Source of the DNA: Gammaproteobacteria bacterium
Lineage (GTDB): Bacteria; Pseudomonadota; Gammaproteobacteria; Steroidobacterales; UBA11654
Assembly (NCBI GenBank): GCA_012965065.1
Contig: DTSX01000006.1
Location: forward strand, 1 to 16,109
Direction of reading: 5' to 3'
DNA length: 16,109 bases
The notes beneath the pieces were generated by a model that did not search any database, was not told the origin of the DNA, and saw nothing but the letters and a program-made list of their open reading frames with translations. Positions 1 through 7,904 of this stretch are shown one piece after another. Numbering within the stretch: the stretch's first letter is position 1; each line of letters opens with the position of its first letter. The position numbers and the translations under genes are program-made.

Positions 1-78
1 TGCCAAATGCATTTCAGGTGCAGTGTCAACCAAGGTTCCGTCCAGGTCAAATAAAACGGCTTTTTTATGGCCATTCAT
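1..78 (-). CDS. gph: Phosphoglycolate phosphatase, N-terminal fragment cut by the window edge
   Basis: Only the first 26 codons are present; the gene continues beyond position 1. The fragment reads MNGHKKAVLFDLDGTLVDTA and onward, which carries HAD-superfamily motif I (DxDGT): the nucleophile would be Asp11 and the general acid Asp13. The DTAPE continuation is typical of Gph, which dephosphorylates 2-phosphoglycolate in the cytoplasm, and the ubiG-gph pairing is common in gammaproteobacteria. The start at 78 is chosen because an AAGGA Shine-Dalgarno lies 9 nt upstream (88-92, minus strand), inside the last codons of ubiG; only 5 nt separate the ubiG stop from this ATG, so the two are almost certainly co-transcribed and perhaps translationally coupled. 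Another HAD phosphatase cannot be excluded from so short a piece. Confidence 0.85.
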   Translation of the reverse strand, partial: MNGHKKAVLFDLDGTLVDTAPEMHLA

Positions 79-83
79 GTTTT

Positions 84-794
84 TTAGTCCTTGATAAAAT
101 GCATCATGTAGTTGACTGAAACATCCCTGCTTAATTTAAAGGTTTCATTGATGGGATTGTAGGAAACACCAGAAAGATCAATCAATTTCAAATCTGCTTT
201 CCTGGCCCACAGATCTAATTCTGAAGGTTTGATAAGCTGATCATATTCATGGGTTCCCTTCGGTAGTAATTTTAATATGTATTCAGCACCTACTATGGCC
301 ATTAAAAATGATTTTAGATTTCGGTTGATCGTTGAAAAATAGAGATGACCGCCTTGTTTGACTCCTAAAGAACACGCCATGACAATTTGTTCAGGATTTG
401 GGACGTGTTCCAACATTTCCATGCAGGTGAGTACATCATATTCTGACTTATTTTTTTCACAATGATCCTCAACAGAGCTTTGTTCATAGTTAATATTTTT
501 CAAATTGGATGTGGTTGAATGTTTTTCGGCAACAGACAATGCATTTTCGGCTAAATCAATGCCTGTTACAACAGATGCTTTGGTTGCCAAGGATTCTGTG
601 AGTATGCCTCCACCGCAGCCTACGTCTAGGCACTTTTTGGTTTGAAGGTCGGTGTGTTGTTTTATGTAATTAAATCGCAATGGGTTGAGCATGTGCAATG
701 AATAAAAATCACCTTTTGGGTCCCACCAATGGTCGGCTAATTTGTTAAATTTATTGAGTTCTTCTTGGTTAAAATTTACGCTGGATTTCTTCAT
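84..794 (-). CDS. ubiG: Ubiquinone biosynthesis O-methyltransferase UbiG
   Basis: 236 aa, close to the 240 aa of E. coli UbiG. This SAM-dependent enzyme performs both O-methylations of ubiquinone synthesis at the inner membrane. Visible class I methyltransferase features: motif I LDVGCGGG (residues 56-63), the acidic motif II region TGID (77-80) and the motif around EMLEHVPNP (126-134). The stretch AIVGAEYILKLLPKGTHEY (about 166-184) is the UbiG-specific insertion associated with membrane-lipid binding. The N-terminal FNKLADHWWDPKGDF (16-30) is also characteristic. The ATG at 794 is preceded by a purine-rich AAGAAG, a weak ribosome site at best. It is divergent from gyrA, as in E. coli, and heads an operon with gph. 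Confidence 0.96.
   Translation of the reverse strand: MKKSSVNFNQEELNKFNKLADHWWDPKGDFYSLHMLNPLRFNYIKQHTDLQTKKCLDVGCGGGILTESLATKASVVTGIDLAENALSVAEKHSTTSNLKNINYEQSSVEDHCEKNKSEYDVLTCMEMLEHVPNPEQIVMACSLGVKQGGHLYFSTINRNLKSFLMAIVGAEYILKLLPKGTHEYDQLIKPSELDLWARKADLKLIDLSGVSYNPINETFKLSRDVSVNYMMHFIKD
88..92 (-). promoter_or_regulatory. Shine-Dalgarno of gph
   Basis: AAGGA on the minus strand, 9 nt before the gph ATG and inside the end of ubiG. It is one of only two clear Shine-Dalgarno sequences in the window and fixes the gph start. Confidence 0.6.
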
Positions 795-814
795 TTATAT
801 TGTCTTCTTAGCAG

Positions 815-842
815 ACTTTAGTTGTTCTTGATTGATGGTCAA
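815..842 (-). promoter_or_regulatory. Candidate sigma70 promoter for ubiG-gph
   Basis: Read on the minus strand: -35 TTGACC (842-837), 16 nt spacer, -10 TAAAGT (820-815, four of six consensus positions). Transcription would begin about 15 nt before the ubiG ATG. Inferred from sequence only. Confidence 0.4.
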
Positions 843-852
843 TATGGTAAAA

Positions 853-879
853 TTGTAACTGATTTTCGATCATTATAAC
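853..879 (+). promoter_or_regulatory. Candidate promoter for gyrA and the downstream run
   Basis: TTGTAA (853-858) and TATAAC (874-879) with a 15 nt spacer, slightly short of the ideal 17. It would give a leader of about 60 nt. Competing AT-rich boxes lie nearby (TAAAAT at 848-853, TATAAA at 898-903), so the choice is uncertain. Confidence 0.3.
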
Positions 880-945
880 GGCTATTAATATTAACTTTAT
901 AAAACAGTTGGAAAATGCAAATTCCAGTGTACTCGTTGAAGCTAT

Positions 946-3483
946 ATGACCAGTAAAATAACACAGATAAACCTAGAAGACGAAATGCGAAAATCGTACC
1001 TTGATTACGCCATGAGCGTAATCATAGGTAGGGCTCTGCCAGACGTTAGAGACGGGCTAAAACCAGTCCACAGGAGAGTTCTATATGCAATGAAAGTCTT
1101 GGGCAACGACCACACCAAAGCATATAAAAAATCAGCAAGAATAGTAGGTGATGTCATTGGTAAATACCACCCACACGGTGACAGTGCTGTTTATGAAACA
1201 ATTGTCAGAATGGCTCAAGATTTTTCATTAAGATACCCTCTGGTTGACGGTCAAGGAAATTTTGGATCTGTAGATGGGGATTCTGCAGCTGCAATGCGAT
1301 ACACCGAAGTCCGTATGGAAAAAATTACCCAAGAGCTCCTTGCTGACTTAGACAAGGACACAGTTGATTTTACTCCCAATTACGATGAATCCGAATCTGA
1401 GCCTTCTGTTTTTCCCACAAGAATACCAAACCTGCTCATTAATGGTTCGGCTGGAATTGCAGTTGGCATGGCGACCAACATACCCCCACACAACTTGAAC
1501 GAAGTGGTGGACGGTTTAATTATGTTGCTTGAGCAATCCGATGTCAGCATAGATGATTTGATGACCGTTATACCAGCACCTGATTTTCCAACTTCTGCAA
1601 CTATTCACGGGATCGATGGAATTAAATCTGCTTATGAGACGGGCAGGGGTAGGGTTCATATCCGGGCCAAAACCCACACTGAACCGATAGGCGATTCTGA
1701 CAGAGAGTCAATTATAGTTACTGAACTCCCATACCAAGTCAATAAGGCAAGATTAATTGAAAAAATTGCAGAGTTGGTGAGAGACAAAAAAATTGAAGGG
1801 ATCTCTGAGCTAAGGGATGAGTCAGATAAAGATGGGATGAGGATAGCTATAGAGCTTAAACGGGGACAGATTGTAGATGTGCTGTTGAACAACCTGTACA
1901 AACAAACCATGCTCGGGAGCGTTTTTGGCATCAATATGGTTGCCATCGTTAATGGTCAGCCAAAATTATTGAACCTGAAACAAATACTTGAAGCCTTTCT
2001 TGCTCATCGAAGAGAGGTTGTAACTAGAAGGACACTATTTAATCTAAACAGGTCGATCAACAGAGCTCATATCCTTGAAGGACAGACTATTGCATTGACA
2101 AATATTGATAAAATGATTGCTTTAATCAAAGCATCTAAAACACCTGCAGAAGCACAAAAAAAAATAATTTCTAAATTATGGAAACCGGGTAAGGTAATTG
2201 CGATGCTTAAAAAAGCAGACAATGTTTCTACCAGACCACAAGCATTTGATCAGAATATTAAGTTTGGTATCCACAAGAAAGGTTACAAGCTCTCCATTGA
2301 ACAGGCGAAAGCAATACTGGAACTTAAATTACATCGATTAACAGGACTCGAACAAGACAGAATATTTACAGAATACTCCTCACTATTAGATGATATTAAA
2401 GGATTTACGAATGTTCTTGAAAACGCCGATACCTTGACACAAGTAATTAAAGATGAGTTGCTAGAAACCAAGAGTAAATATGGCGATGAACGTAAAACTG
2501 AAATCGTCGCGTTTTACTCTGATTTCACTGATGAAGATCTGATACCAAGAGAAGATCTCATTGTAACTTTATCGAGAGAAGGTTATGCAAAGACGCAACC
2601 ATTAGATGTCTATAGATCTCAAAGAAGGGGTGGTACAGGGAAAAAGGCAACTTCCTTTAAAGAAGAAGACTTCATTTCTAAATTATTTGTTGCCAACACC
2701 CATGACACCTTGCTGTGTTTTTCAAGTTATGGAAAAGTCTATTGGATCAAAGTTTACCGTTTGCCTAGAGCTGGTAGAAATGCCAAGGGCAGGCCAATCG
2801 TTAACCTGTTGCCATTAGAAAAAGAAGAAAGAATTCAAGCAGTCCTTCCAGTTAGTGCGTTTGAAGAAAATAAGTTTGTTTTTATGGCAACGGAACAAGG
2901 AACCGTAAAGAAAACCGCTCTCTCCGCTTATTCGAGACCAATGAGAAATGGAATCAAAGCAATTAAACTTAGAGAAAAAGATAAAGTAGTAAGTGTTGAA
3001 ATAACAGATGGAACAAAAGAAATCATGCTTTTTTCAGACGCTGGAAAAGCCATTCGTTTCTCAGAAAAAGATGCACGGCCTTTAGGAAGAGTATCGCAAG
3101 GCGTAATAGGGATGCGACTTGATAAAAAACAAAAAGTAATTTCTCTGATTGTTGCAAAAGAAGAAGGCAATGTTTTAACTGCAACTGAAAATGGATATGG
3201 AAAGCAAACACCTATTAAAGAATTTAGTCTCCGCAAACGAGGGGGGAAAGGTGTTATTGCTATTCAAACATCAAAACGAAATGGAAAACTAATCGCTGCC
3301 AGTCAAGTGCAACCTGACGATGAAGTTATTTTTATCAGCTCGGTAGGAAAATTAATCCGCACAACAATAGATAACATCTCTGTTATTGGTCGTAATACCC
3401 AAGGTGTGAAATTAATACGTTTAAACGACGGTGATAAACTGCTTGAAATGGAACGAATTATCAAAGACAGCAATGATGAATAA
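946..3483 (+). CDS. gyrA: DNA gyrase subunit A
   Basis: 845 aa (E. coli GyrA 875). With GyrB it forms the A2B2 gyrase that introduces negative supercoils. The N-terminal breakage-reunion domain is intact: catalytic Tyr119 lies in AAMRYTE, and the quinolone-resistance region reads HPHGDSAVYETIVRMAQ with Ser80 and Glu84 at E. coli positions 83 and 87. Ser plus an acidic residue is the usual susceptible-type arrangement. The C-terminal DNA-wrapping beta-pinwheel is present; the GyrA box is QRRGGTG (residues 559-565; E. coli QRRGGKG), and a second RGGKG stretch occurs at 765-769 in a later blade. The protein ends soon after the last blade with only a short DSNDE, lacking the long acidic tail of E. 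coli GyrA. The N-terminus (LEDEMRKSYLDYAMSVI) aligns naturally with the ATG at 946, although no Shine-Dalgarno precedes it. It heads the long plus-strand run, with serC 5 nt downstream. Confidence 0.98.
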   Translation: MTSKITQINLEDEMRKSYLDYAMSVIIGRALPDVRDGLKPVHRRVLYAMKVLGNDHTKAYKKSARIVGDVIGKYHPHGDSAVYETIVRMAQDFSLRYPLVDGQGNFGSVDGDSAAAMRYTEVRMEKITQELLADLDKDTVDFTPNYDESESEPSVFPTRIPNLLINGSAGIAVGMATNIPPHNLNEVVDGLIMLLEQSDVSIDDLMTVIPAPDFPTSATIHGIDGIKSAYETGRGRVHIRAKTHTEPIGDSDRESIIVTELPYQVNKARLIEKIAELVRDKKIEGISELRDESDKDGMRIAIELKRGQIVDVLLNNLYKQTMLGSVFGINMVAIVNGQPKLLNLKQILEAFLAHRREVVTRRTLFNLNRSINRAHILEGQTIALTNIDKMIALIKASKTPAEAQKKIISKLWKPGKVIAMLKKADNVSTRPQAFDQNIKFGIHKKGYKLSIEQAKAILELKLHRLTGLEQDRIFTEYSSLLDDIKGFTNVLENADTLTQVIKDELLETKSKYGDERKTEIVAFYSDFTDEDLIPREDLIVTLSREGYAKTQPLDVYRSQRRGGTGKKATSFKEEDFISKLFVANTHDTLLCFSSYGKVYWIKVYRLPRAGRNAKGRPIVNLLPLEKEERIQAVLPVSAFEENKFVFMATEQGTVKKTALSAYSRPMRNGIKAIKLREKDKVVSVEITDGTKEIMLFSDAGKAIRFSEKDARPLGRVSQGVIGMRLDKKQKVISLIVAKEEGNVLTATENGYGKQTPIKEFSLRKRGGKGVIAIQTSKRNGKLIAASQVQPDDEVIFISSVGKLIRTTIDNISVIGRNTQGVKLIRLNDGDKLLEMERIIKDSNDE

Positions 3484-3488
3484 AAACC

Positions 3489-4565
3489 ATGCCAATAAAT
3501 GTTTACAATTTCAGTGCCGGACCAGCCACCTTACCAAAATCAGTTATTGATCAAATAACAGACCGTTTGGACAACTTCACAGACGGGATGTCTATTATGG
3601 AAATCAGTCATAGAAGCGTTGCATTTAAAGACTTTGCTTCGGAGTCTGAGAGCAATTTAAGGTCTCTTCTTCAGATAGACGACAGTTACGCAGTACTTTT
3701 TCTTCAGGGAGGGGCAACTCAACAATTCAGTATGGTGCCGATGAATCTGGCCAATCAAGGCACCGTTGATTATCTCATAACTGGGGCCTGGTCAAAAAGA
3801 GCGGCAAATTATGCTAAATACCATTGCAACTTAAATATAGTTGCTGATTCTTCAGATAATAATTTTATAGATGTTTCTAATCCAGCAGAATGGGTAAATT
3901 CAAAAAATGCAGAGTATTTTTACTATTGCGCCAATGAAACCATTCATGGTTTGGAAATTCATGATATCCCTGAAGTCAATGTTCCAGTCGTTTCTGATAT
4001 GTCTTCTACCCTTTGTACGCGACCTATAGAGATAGAAAAATACGGTCTTATTTTTGCAAGCGCTCAGAAAAATCTAGGAATTGCTGGACTCACCATTGTT
4101 ATTGTGAAAAAAGATTTGATAATAGATAAAGCAAAAGATTTGCCTCCACTCCTGAGATATGATGCACATTATCAGGAAAAATCCATGTTGAACACATCTC
4201 CTGTATTTCCTTGGTATGTTGCTGGATTGGTATTTGAATGGATCCTTGAACAAGGGGGTCTAGATGCAATGTCAAAGTTGAATGAGAAGAAGGCTTCACT
4301 GCTCTATAACTACATTGACAATTCAATTTTGTATCAAAATGATGTAAACCCCAAATTTAGATCATGGGTGAACATTCCTTTTACTATGACTCAAGATGGT
4401 TTGGAGGAGAATTTTTTAAAAACGGCTTCAGATGTTGGATTGAAAAATCTTAAAGGACATAGAACTGTTGGAGGAATGAGAGCCAGTGTGTACAATGCTA
4501 TGCCGATTAAGGCGATTGAAGAATTAATTGCTTTTATGGAAGACTTTGAAAACGTCAACTTGTAA
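3489..4565 (+). CDS. serC: Phosphoserine aminotransferase
   Basis: 358 aa, near the 362 aa of E. coli SerC. This PLP enzyme of class V aminotransferases converts 3-phosphohydroxypyruvate and glutamate to phosphoserine, and in many gammaproteobacteria acts on the 4-phosphohydroxythreonine branch of pyridoxal phosphate synthesis. Diagnostic features: N-terminal YNFSAGPATLP (6-16), GGATQQF (74-80) at the phosphate-binding region, NETIHG (149-154), the Schiff-base lysine Lys194 in SAQKNLGIAG, and the C-terminal HRTVGGMRASVYNAMP signature. The start is 5 nt after the gyrA stop and 3 nt separate its stop from the next gene, which encodes the preceding step of the same pathway. The gyrA-serC order is conserved in gammaproteobacteria. 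Confidence 0.97.
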   Translation: MPINVYNFSAGPATLPKSVIDQITDRLDNFTDGMSIMEISHRSVAFKDFASESESNLRSLLQIDDSYAVLFLQGGATQQFSMVPMNLANQGTVDYLITGAWSKRAANYAKYHCNLNIVADSSDNNFIDVSNPAEWVNSKNAEYFYYCANETIHGLEIHDIPEVNVPVVSDMSSTLCTRPIEIEKYGLIFASAQKNLGIAGLTIVIVKKDLIIDKAKDLPPLLRYDAHYQEKSMLNTSPVFPWYVAGLVFEWILEQGGLDAMSKLNEKKASLLYNYIDNSILYQNDVNPKFRSWVNIPFTMTQDGLEENFLKTASDVGLKNLKGHRTVGGMRASVYNAMPIKAIEELIAFMEDFENVNL

Positions 4566-4568
4566 TAA

Positions 4569-5732
4569 ATGTATAAAGTACTGAAACTGAACAAAATAGC
4601 AGCAGAAGGAATTGACTCCTTCCCATCTGATAAATACATTGTGGGCGACGACATATCAGACCCTGATGCAATTATATTAAGATCATTTGATATGCATTTA
4701 ATGGAAATTCCTTCATCACTTCAAGTAGTCGGACGTGCTGGTTCAGGTGTTAACAATATCCCTGTAAAGAAATTATCAGATTTGGCGATACCGGTCTTTA
4801 ATGCACCAGGTGCCAATGCAAATGCCGTCAAAGAACTGGCAATCGCAGCCATCCTAATCTGTGCCAGAAACATTCATCGAGCAATTGAATTTGTTGAAGA
4901 ATCGGAAAATCCTGAAGATTTTAAACAACGGATAGAACTTGGCAAGAACAAGTATGTTGGTTATGAGCTACCCGGAAAAACCATCGGTGTTATTGGGCTT
5001 GGAGCAATAGGGGTAAAGGTAGCTAATGCCTGTTTGAACTTGGGAATGAATGTTATTGGTTTTGATCCAATGATGACGGTCAACAACGCTTGGGAACTCC
5101 AACCGGGCATTGAAAGCTCTGATAATTTAAGTGCTGTATTAAAAAAGGCGGATGTTGTAACAATACATATACCTTCAACAAACGAAACAAGAAGTTTTAT
5201 TGGGAAAGAAGAGTTATCTATGATGAAAGATAACGCTACTTTGATTAATTTATCCAGAGCAGAAATCGTAGACGATAACGCTATTAAATCGAGTCTTACA
5301 GAAAATAGAATTAAAACCTACGTTACAGATTTTCCTGATAGGTCTTTGGTAGGAATGCCCAATGTTCTCCTCCTACCACATCTTGGGGCTTCGACAAAAG
5401 AAGCTGAAACCAAGTGCGCTAAGATGGTTGCTAAGAGCATCAGGTCATTTCTAGAGAATGGTAATATTGATAATTCGGTTAATTTCCCAGAAGTTCACCT
5501 AGATAGAATATCGGGTTCTCGTTTATCGGTGACAAACCAAAATAAACCAAACATGGTGGGTCAATTTACAACTTGCTTAGGAGAAGCTGGTATCAACATA
5601 AATGATCTTTCACATAAAAGTATGGGTGAAATAGGCTATACATTAATTGACGTTGATAAGTCAATTACACCTGAAACACTCTTAAAAATATCTCAGATTG
5701 AAGGTGTCATTTCTATTAAAAACCTTAATTAA
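4569..5732 (+). CDS. serA: D-3-phosphoglycerate dehydrogenase-type enzyme with C-terminal ACT domain
   Basis: 387 aa, shorter than E. coli SerA (410). It probably oxidises 3-phosphoglycerate to 3-phosphohydroxypyruvate with NAD, feeding SerC encoded just upstream (3 nt gap). Substrate-binding region near VGRAGSGVNNI (54-64) and NAPGANANAVKEL (78-90); the NAD-binding Rossmann motif GLGAIG (143-148) follows a D-2-hydroxyacid dehydrogenase core. Catalytic Arg230 (NLSR) and His271 (LPHLGAST) are present. The region that usually supplies the catalytic Glu (DVFPTEP in E. coli) reads TDFPDRSLVG (253-262) with no Glu. An ACT domain spans about 318-387; by my alignment the E. coli serine-binding His344 corresponds to Asn323, while Asn346 is kept (Asn325). 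The TDFP form resembles PGDHs of Firmicutes and Bacteroidetes more than E. coli SerA. Family assignment is firm; the exact substrate rests on the serC neighbour. Confidence 0.88.
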   Translation: MYKVLKLNKIAAEGIDSFPSDKYIVGDDISDPDAIILRSFDMHLMEIPSSLQVVGRAGSGVNNIPVKKLSDLAIPVFNAPGANANAVKELAIAAILICARNIHRAIEFVEESENPEDFKQRIELGKNKYVGYELPGKTIGVIGLGAIGVKVANACLNLGMNVIGFDPMMTVNNAWELQPGIESSDNLSAVLKKADVVTIHIPSTNETRSFIGKEELSMMKDNATLINLSRAEIVDDNAIKSSLTENRIKTYVTDFPDRSLVGMPNVLLLPHLGASTKEAETKCAKMVAKSIRSFLENGNIDNSVNFPEVHLDRISGSRLSVTNQNKPNMVGQFTTCLGEAGININDLSHKSMGEIGYTLIDVDKSITPETLLKISQIEGVISIKNLN

Positions 5733-5741
5733 AACAACCCA

Positions 5742-6554
5742 ATGAACGTATCGTATTTAGGTCCAAAAGGAACTTTTTCTGAAATTGCTGTTGCTCGTTA
5801 TTTTTCAAATAATATCAGCAAACTTCCAAAATCTTCAATCGAGGATGTATTCAAATCAGTCCAAGAATCAGAGGTAGATTATGGAGTAGTGCCAATTGAA
5901 AACTCGGTTGAGGGCTCTGTCAACAATACCCTAGATTTATTGTCAGACTCGAAAGTTCTAATTACTGGAGAAATGGAATTGATCATCAATCAATGTTTGT
6001 TATCGCAAGAGACAAATATAAGATCAGTAACAAGAATCTTCGGTCATCCACAGTCTTTGGCACAGTGCAAAAACTGGATACTAAGTAATATTCCACACGC
6101 TGAATTAATTACTGTGATCAGTAACACAGAAGGAGCACTTAGTTTAAAAAAGCCTGGTGACGCATGTATTGGGGCAGAAGTCATTGCAGAGTACTATTCG
6201 TTAAATATAAACGAAAAAAATATCCAAGACTACAGCAACAATACAACACGCTTTTTGGTCATAGGAAATGCAGTTTCAACTGCAACAGGGTCGGACAAAA
6301 CATCGCTACTAATAACCCCTCCAAACACCGGTGATTCAGGTTCTTTGTACCGTCTCCTCGAACCATTTGCAAAAAATGAGATAAATTTATCCCACATTGA
6401 ATCAAGGCCCTCCAAAGTCAAAAATTGGAGCTATGTTTTTTTCATTGATATTGAGGGACACGTGGAAGACAAGAATATTCAAGAAACTATAGGAGCCCTA
6501 AAAGAAAGGGGTGTAGAAGTAAAATTTCTAGGTTCATACCCTAAAAATCAATAA
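5742..6554 (+). CDS. pheA: Prephenate dehydratase, monofunctional, with ACT domain
   Basis: 270 aa. It decarboxylates and dehydrates prephenate to phenylpyruvate, the committed step to phenylalanine. The catalytic domain begins at residue 1 (MNVSYLGPKGTFSE) and contains VVPIENSVEGS (49-59), HPQSLAQC (102-109) and the TTRF motif (168-171) with the catalytic Thr-Arg-Phe. The regulatory ACT domain (about 187-265) has ESRP (220-223) and GSLYRLLEPF (200-209) in the place of the GALV-type motif, implying phenylalanine feedback. The familiar gammaproteobacterial P-protein (about 360-390 aa) has a chorismate mutase domain of roughly 90-100 residues in front; here the preceding serA stop lies 9 nt upstream, so that domain is absent. 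Chorismate mutase must be encoded elsewhere. No Shine-Dalgarno is visible. Confidence 0.95.
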   Translation: MNVSYLGPKGTFSEIAVARYFSNNISKLPKSSIEDVFKSVQESEVDYGVVPIENSVEGSVNNTLDLLSDSKVLITGEMELIINQCLLSQETNIRSVTRIFGHPQSLAQCKNWILSNIPHAELITVISNTEGALSLKKPGDACIGAEVIAEYYSLNINEKNIQDYSNNTTRFLVIGNAVSTATGSDKTSLLITPPNTGDSGSLYRLLEPFAKNEINLSHIESRPSKVKNWSYVFFIDIEGHVEDKNIQETIGALKERGVEVKFLGSYPKNQ

Positions 6555-6584
6555 ACATAAAACTGAATCTTTGGTTTTATCACA

Positions 6585-7904
6585 ATGACAAAATCTGAAT
6601 CTAAACAAAAATTATTGGCTAAAAAACCAGGTTCTATTGCTGGTGTTGTTTCAATTCCAGGTGATAAATCTATTTCACATAGAGCAATTATCTTGTCTAT
6701 GCTTGCTCAAGGGAGAACGAGGATACACAATATTCTCGATTCAAGCGACACAAATAAATCTTTAAATGCAGCCATTAATCTTGGCATTGAATGCAAGAAA
6801 AAAGACGGATGCATGGAAATTAGAGGCAAAGGCTTGTATGGGTTGAAAGATCCTGGGCAAGAACTTTTCTTTGGCAACTCTGGAACATCAATGAGACTGT
6901 TCATGGGTGTTTTAGCAGCTCAAAAATTCTCAAGTACTTTATCCGGCGATTCTTCTCTAAACTCCAGACCAATGGAAAGAGTGGCTGTTCCACTTCGTAA
7001 AATGGGGGCACGCATTGAAATGGAGAATGATCACGCTCCAATACAAATATATCCATCAGACCAAATAATCGGCACCAAACAAAGATTAAATGTACCCAGT
7101 GCTCAAGTAAAATCAGCGGTTCTTTTGGCTGCTCTATACGCAAATTCTAAAACTGTCTTAAGTACAAGTTCGGTTACTAGAAATCACACGGAGCTAATGT
7201 TGGAGTCCTTTGGCTGTGACATCAGACACAATGAACAAGAAATTATTTTAGAACAAGGAGAACTCAAAGGAATCAATGCTCTCACAATTCCAGGCGACTT
7301 TTCCTCAGCTTCTTTCCTAATTTTGGCATCGCTGATAGCGAAGGATAGTCAAATTATCATAAAAAATGTTGGCTTAAATCCCACACGCATTGGGTTTCTA
7401 AAAATTTTACAAATGATGGGTGGCAAGATTACAACTACTATTGACCCAAACAACAGTTATGAAATCCAAGGCACTATCAAAGTTAAATCTTCTGAGCTTC
7501 ACGGAATTAATGTCCCCAGCAATTTAATCCCACGTTCTATAGATGAACTGCCTCTTGTATTTTTGGCTGCGGCTTGTGCAAAAGGCACTACAACGATAAG
7601 AAATGCCACCGAACTTCGTTTCAAAGAATCAGATAGAATAACAGCCATGGCCACGTTGTTATCGCAATTATCCATTGACGTAAAAGAGTTCAATGATGGC
7701 CTTACCATCAATGGTGGCGTTATGAGCGGTGGAGAAATTGATTCATTTGGGGACCATAGAATAGCAATGACGGCATTGATTGCTTCTGCTTGTTCGAAAG
7801 CAGATATTTTGGTTCATAATACAGAAAATATCGATACATCTTTCCCAAATTTTGTTGGAATAATGAACCAACTAGGCATGGATATAATTGATCCAGAATG
7901 CTGA
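6585..7904 (+). CDS. aroA: 3-phosphoshikimate 1-carboxyvinyltransferase (EPSP synthase)
   Basis: 439 aa. It transfers enolpyruvyl from PEP to shikimate 3-phosphate in the cytoplasm, the sixth step of the shikimate pathway. Lys28 lies in IPGDKSISHRA (24-34). FFGNSGTSMRL (95-105) is the PEP-binding region; its Leu105 sits where E. coli has Pro101, a form seen in pseudomonad-type enzymes. IPGDFSSASF (235-244), SIDELPL with catalytic Asp320 (318-324), ELRFKESDR with catalytic Glu343 (343-351) and GDHR (389-392) complete the family pattern. In Pseudomonas this position holds a tyrA-aroA fusion; here aroA stands alone and no prephenate dehydrogenase or hisC gene is present. It starts 30 nt after pheA and its last 7 nt overlap cmk. 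The ATG at 6585 leaves about 15 extra residues ahead of the conserved domain; no better start is apparent. Confidence 0.97.
   Translation: MTKSESKQKLLAKKPGSIAGVVSIPGDKSISHRAIILSMLAQGRTRIHNILDSSDTNKSLNAAINLGIECKKKDGCMEIRGKGLYGLKDPGQELFFGNSGTSMRLFMGVLAAQKFSSTLSGDSSLNSRPMERVAVPLRKMGARIEMENDHAPIQIYPSDQIIGTKQRLNVPSAQVKSAVLLAALYANSKTVLSTSSVTRNHTELMLESFGCDIRHNEQEIILEQGELKGINALTIPGDFSSASFLILASLIAKDSQIIIKNVGLNPTRIGFLKILQMMGGKITTTIDPNNSYEIQGTIKVKSSELHGINVPSNLIPRSIDELPLVFLAAACAKGTTTIRNATELRFKESDRITAMATLLSQLSIDVKEFNDGLTINGGVMSGGEIDSFGDHRIAMTALIASACSKADILVHNTENIDTSFPNFVGIMNQLGMDIIDPEC

Larger units (their letters stand above)
795..945. other. Divergent ubiG/gyrA intergenic region
   Basis: 151 nt of AT-rich non-coding DNA between two divergent genes, so it must contain both promoters. 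The best minus-strand promoter candidate is listed separately. On the plus strand several AT-rich hexamers could serve gyrA and no single pair stands out. I see no strong hairpin and no repeat in it. Confidence 0.8.

Noticed and set aside
3023..3236. Overlapping antisense frames inside the gyrA C-terminal domain
   Set aside because: Low-complexity Leu/Phe/Ser-rich translations typical of the complement of AT-rich coding DNA; gyrA conservation explains the sequence.
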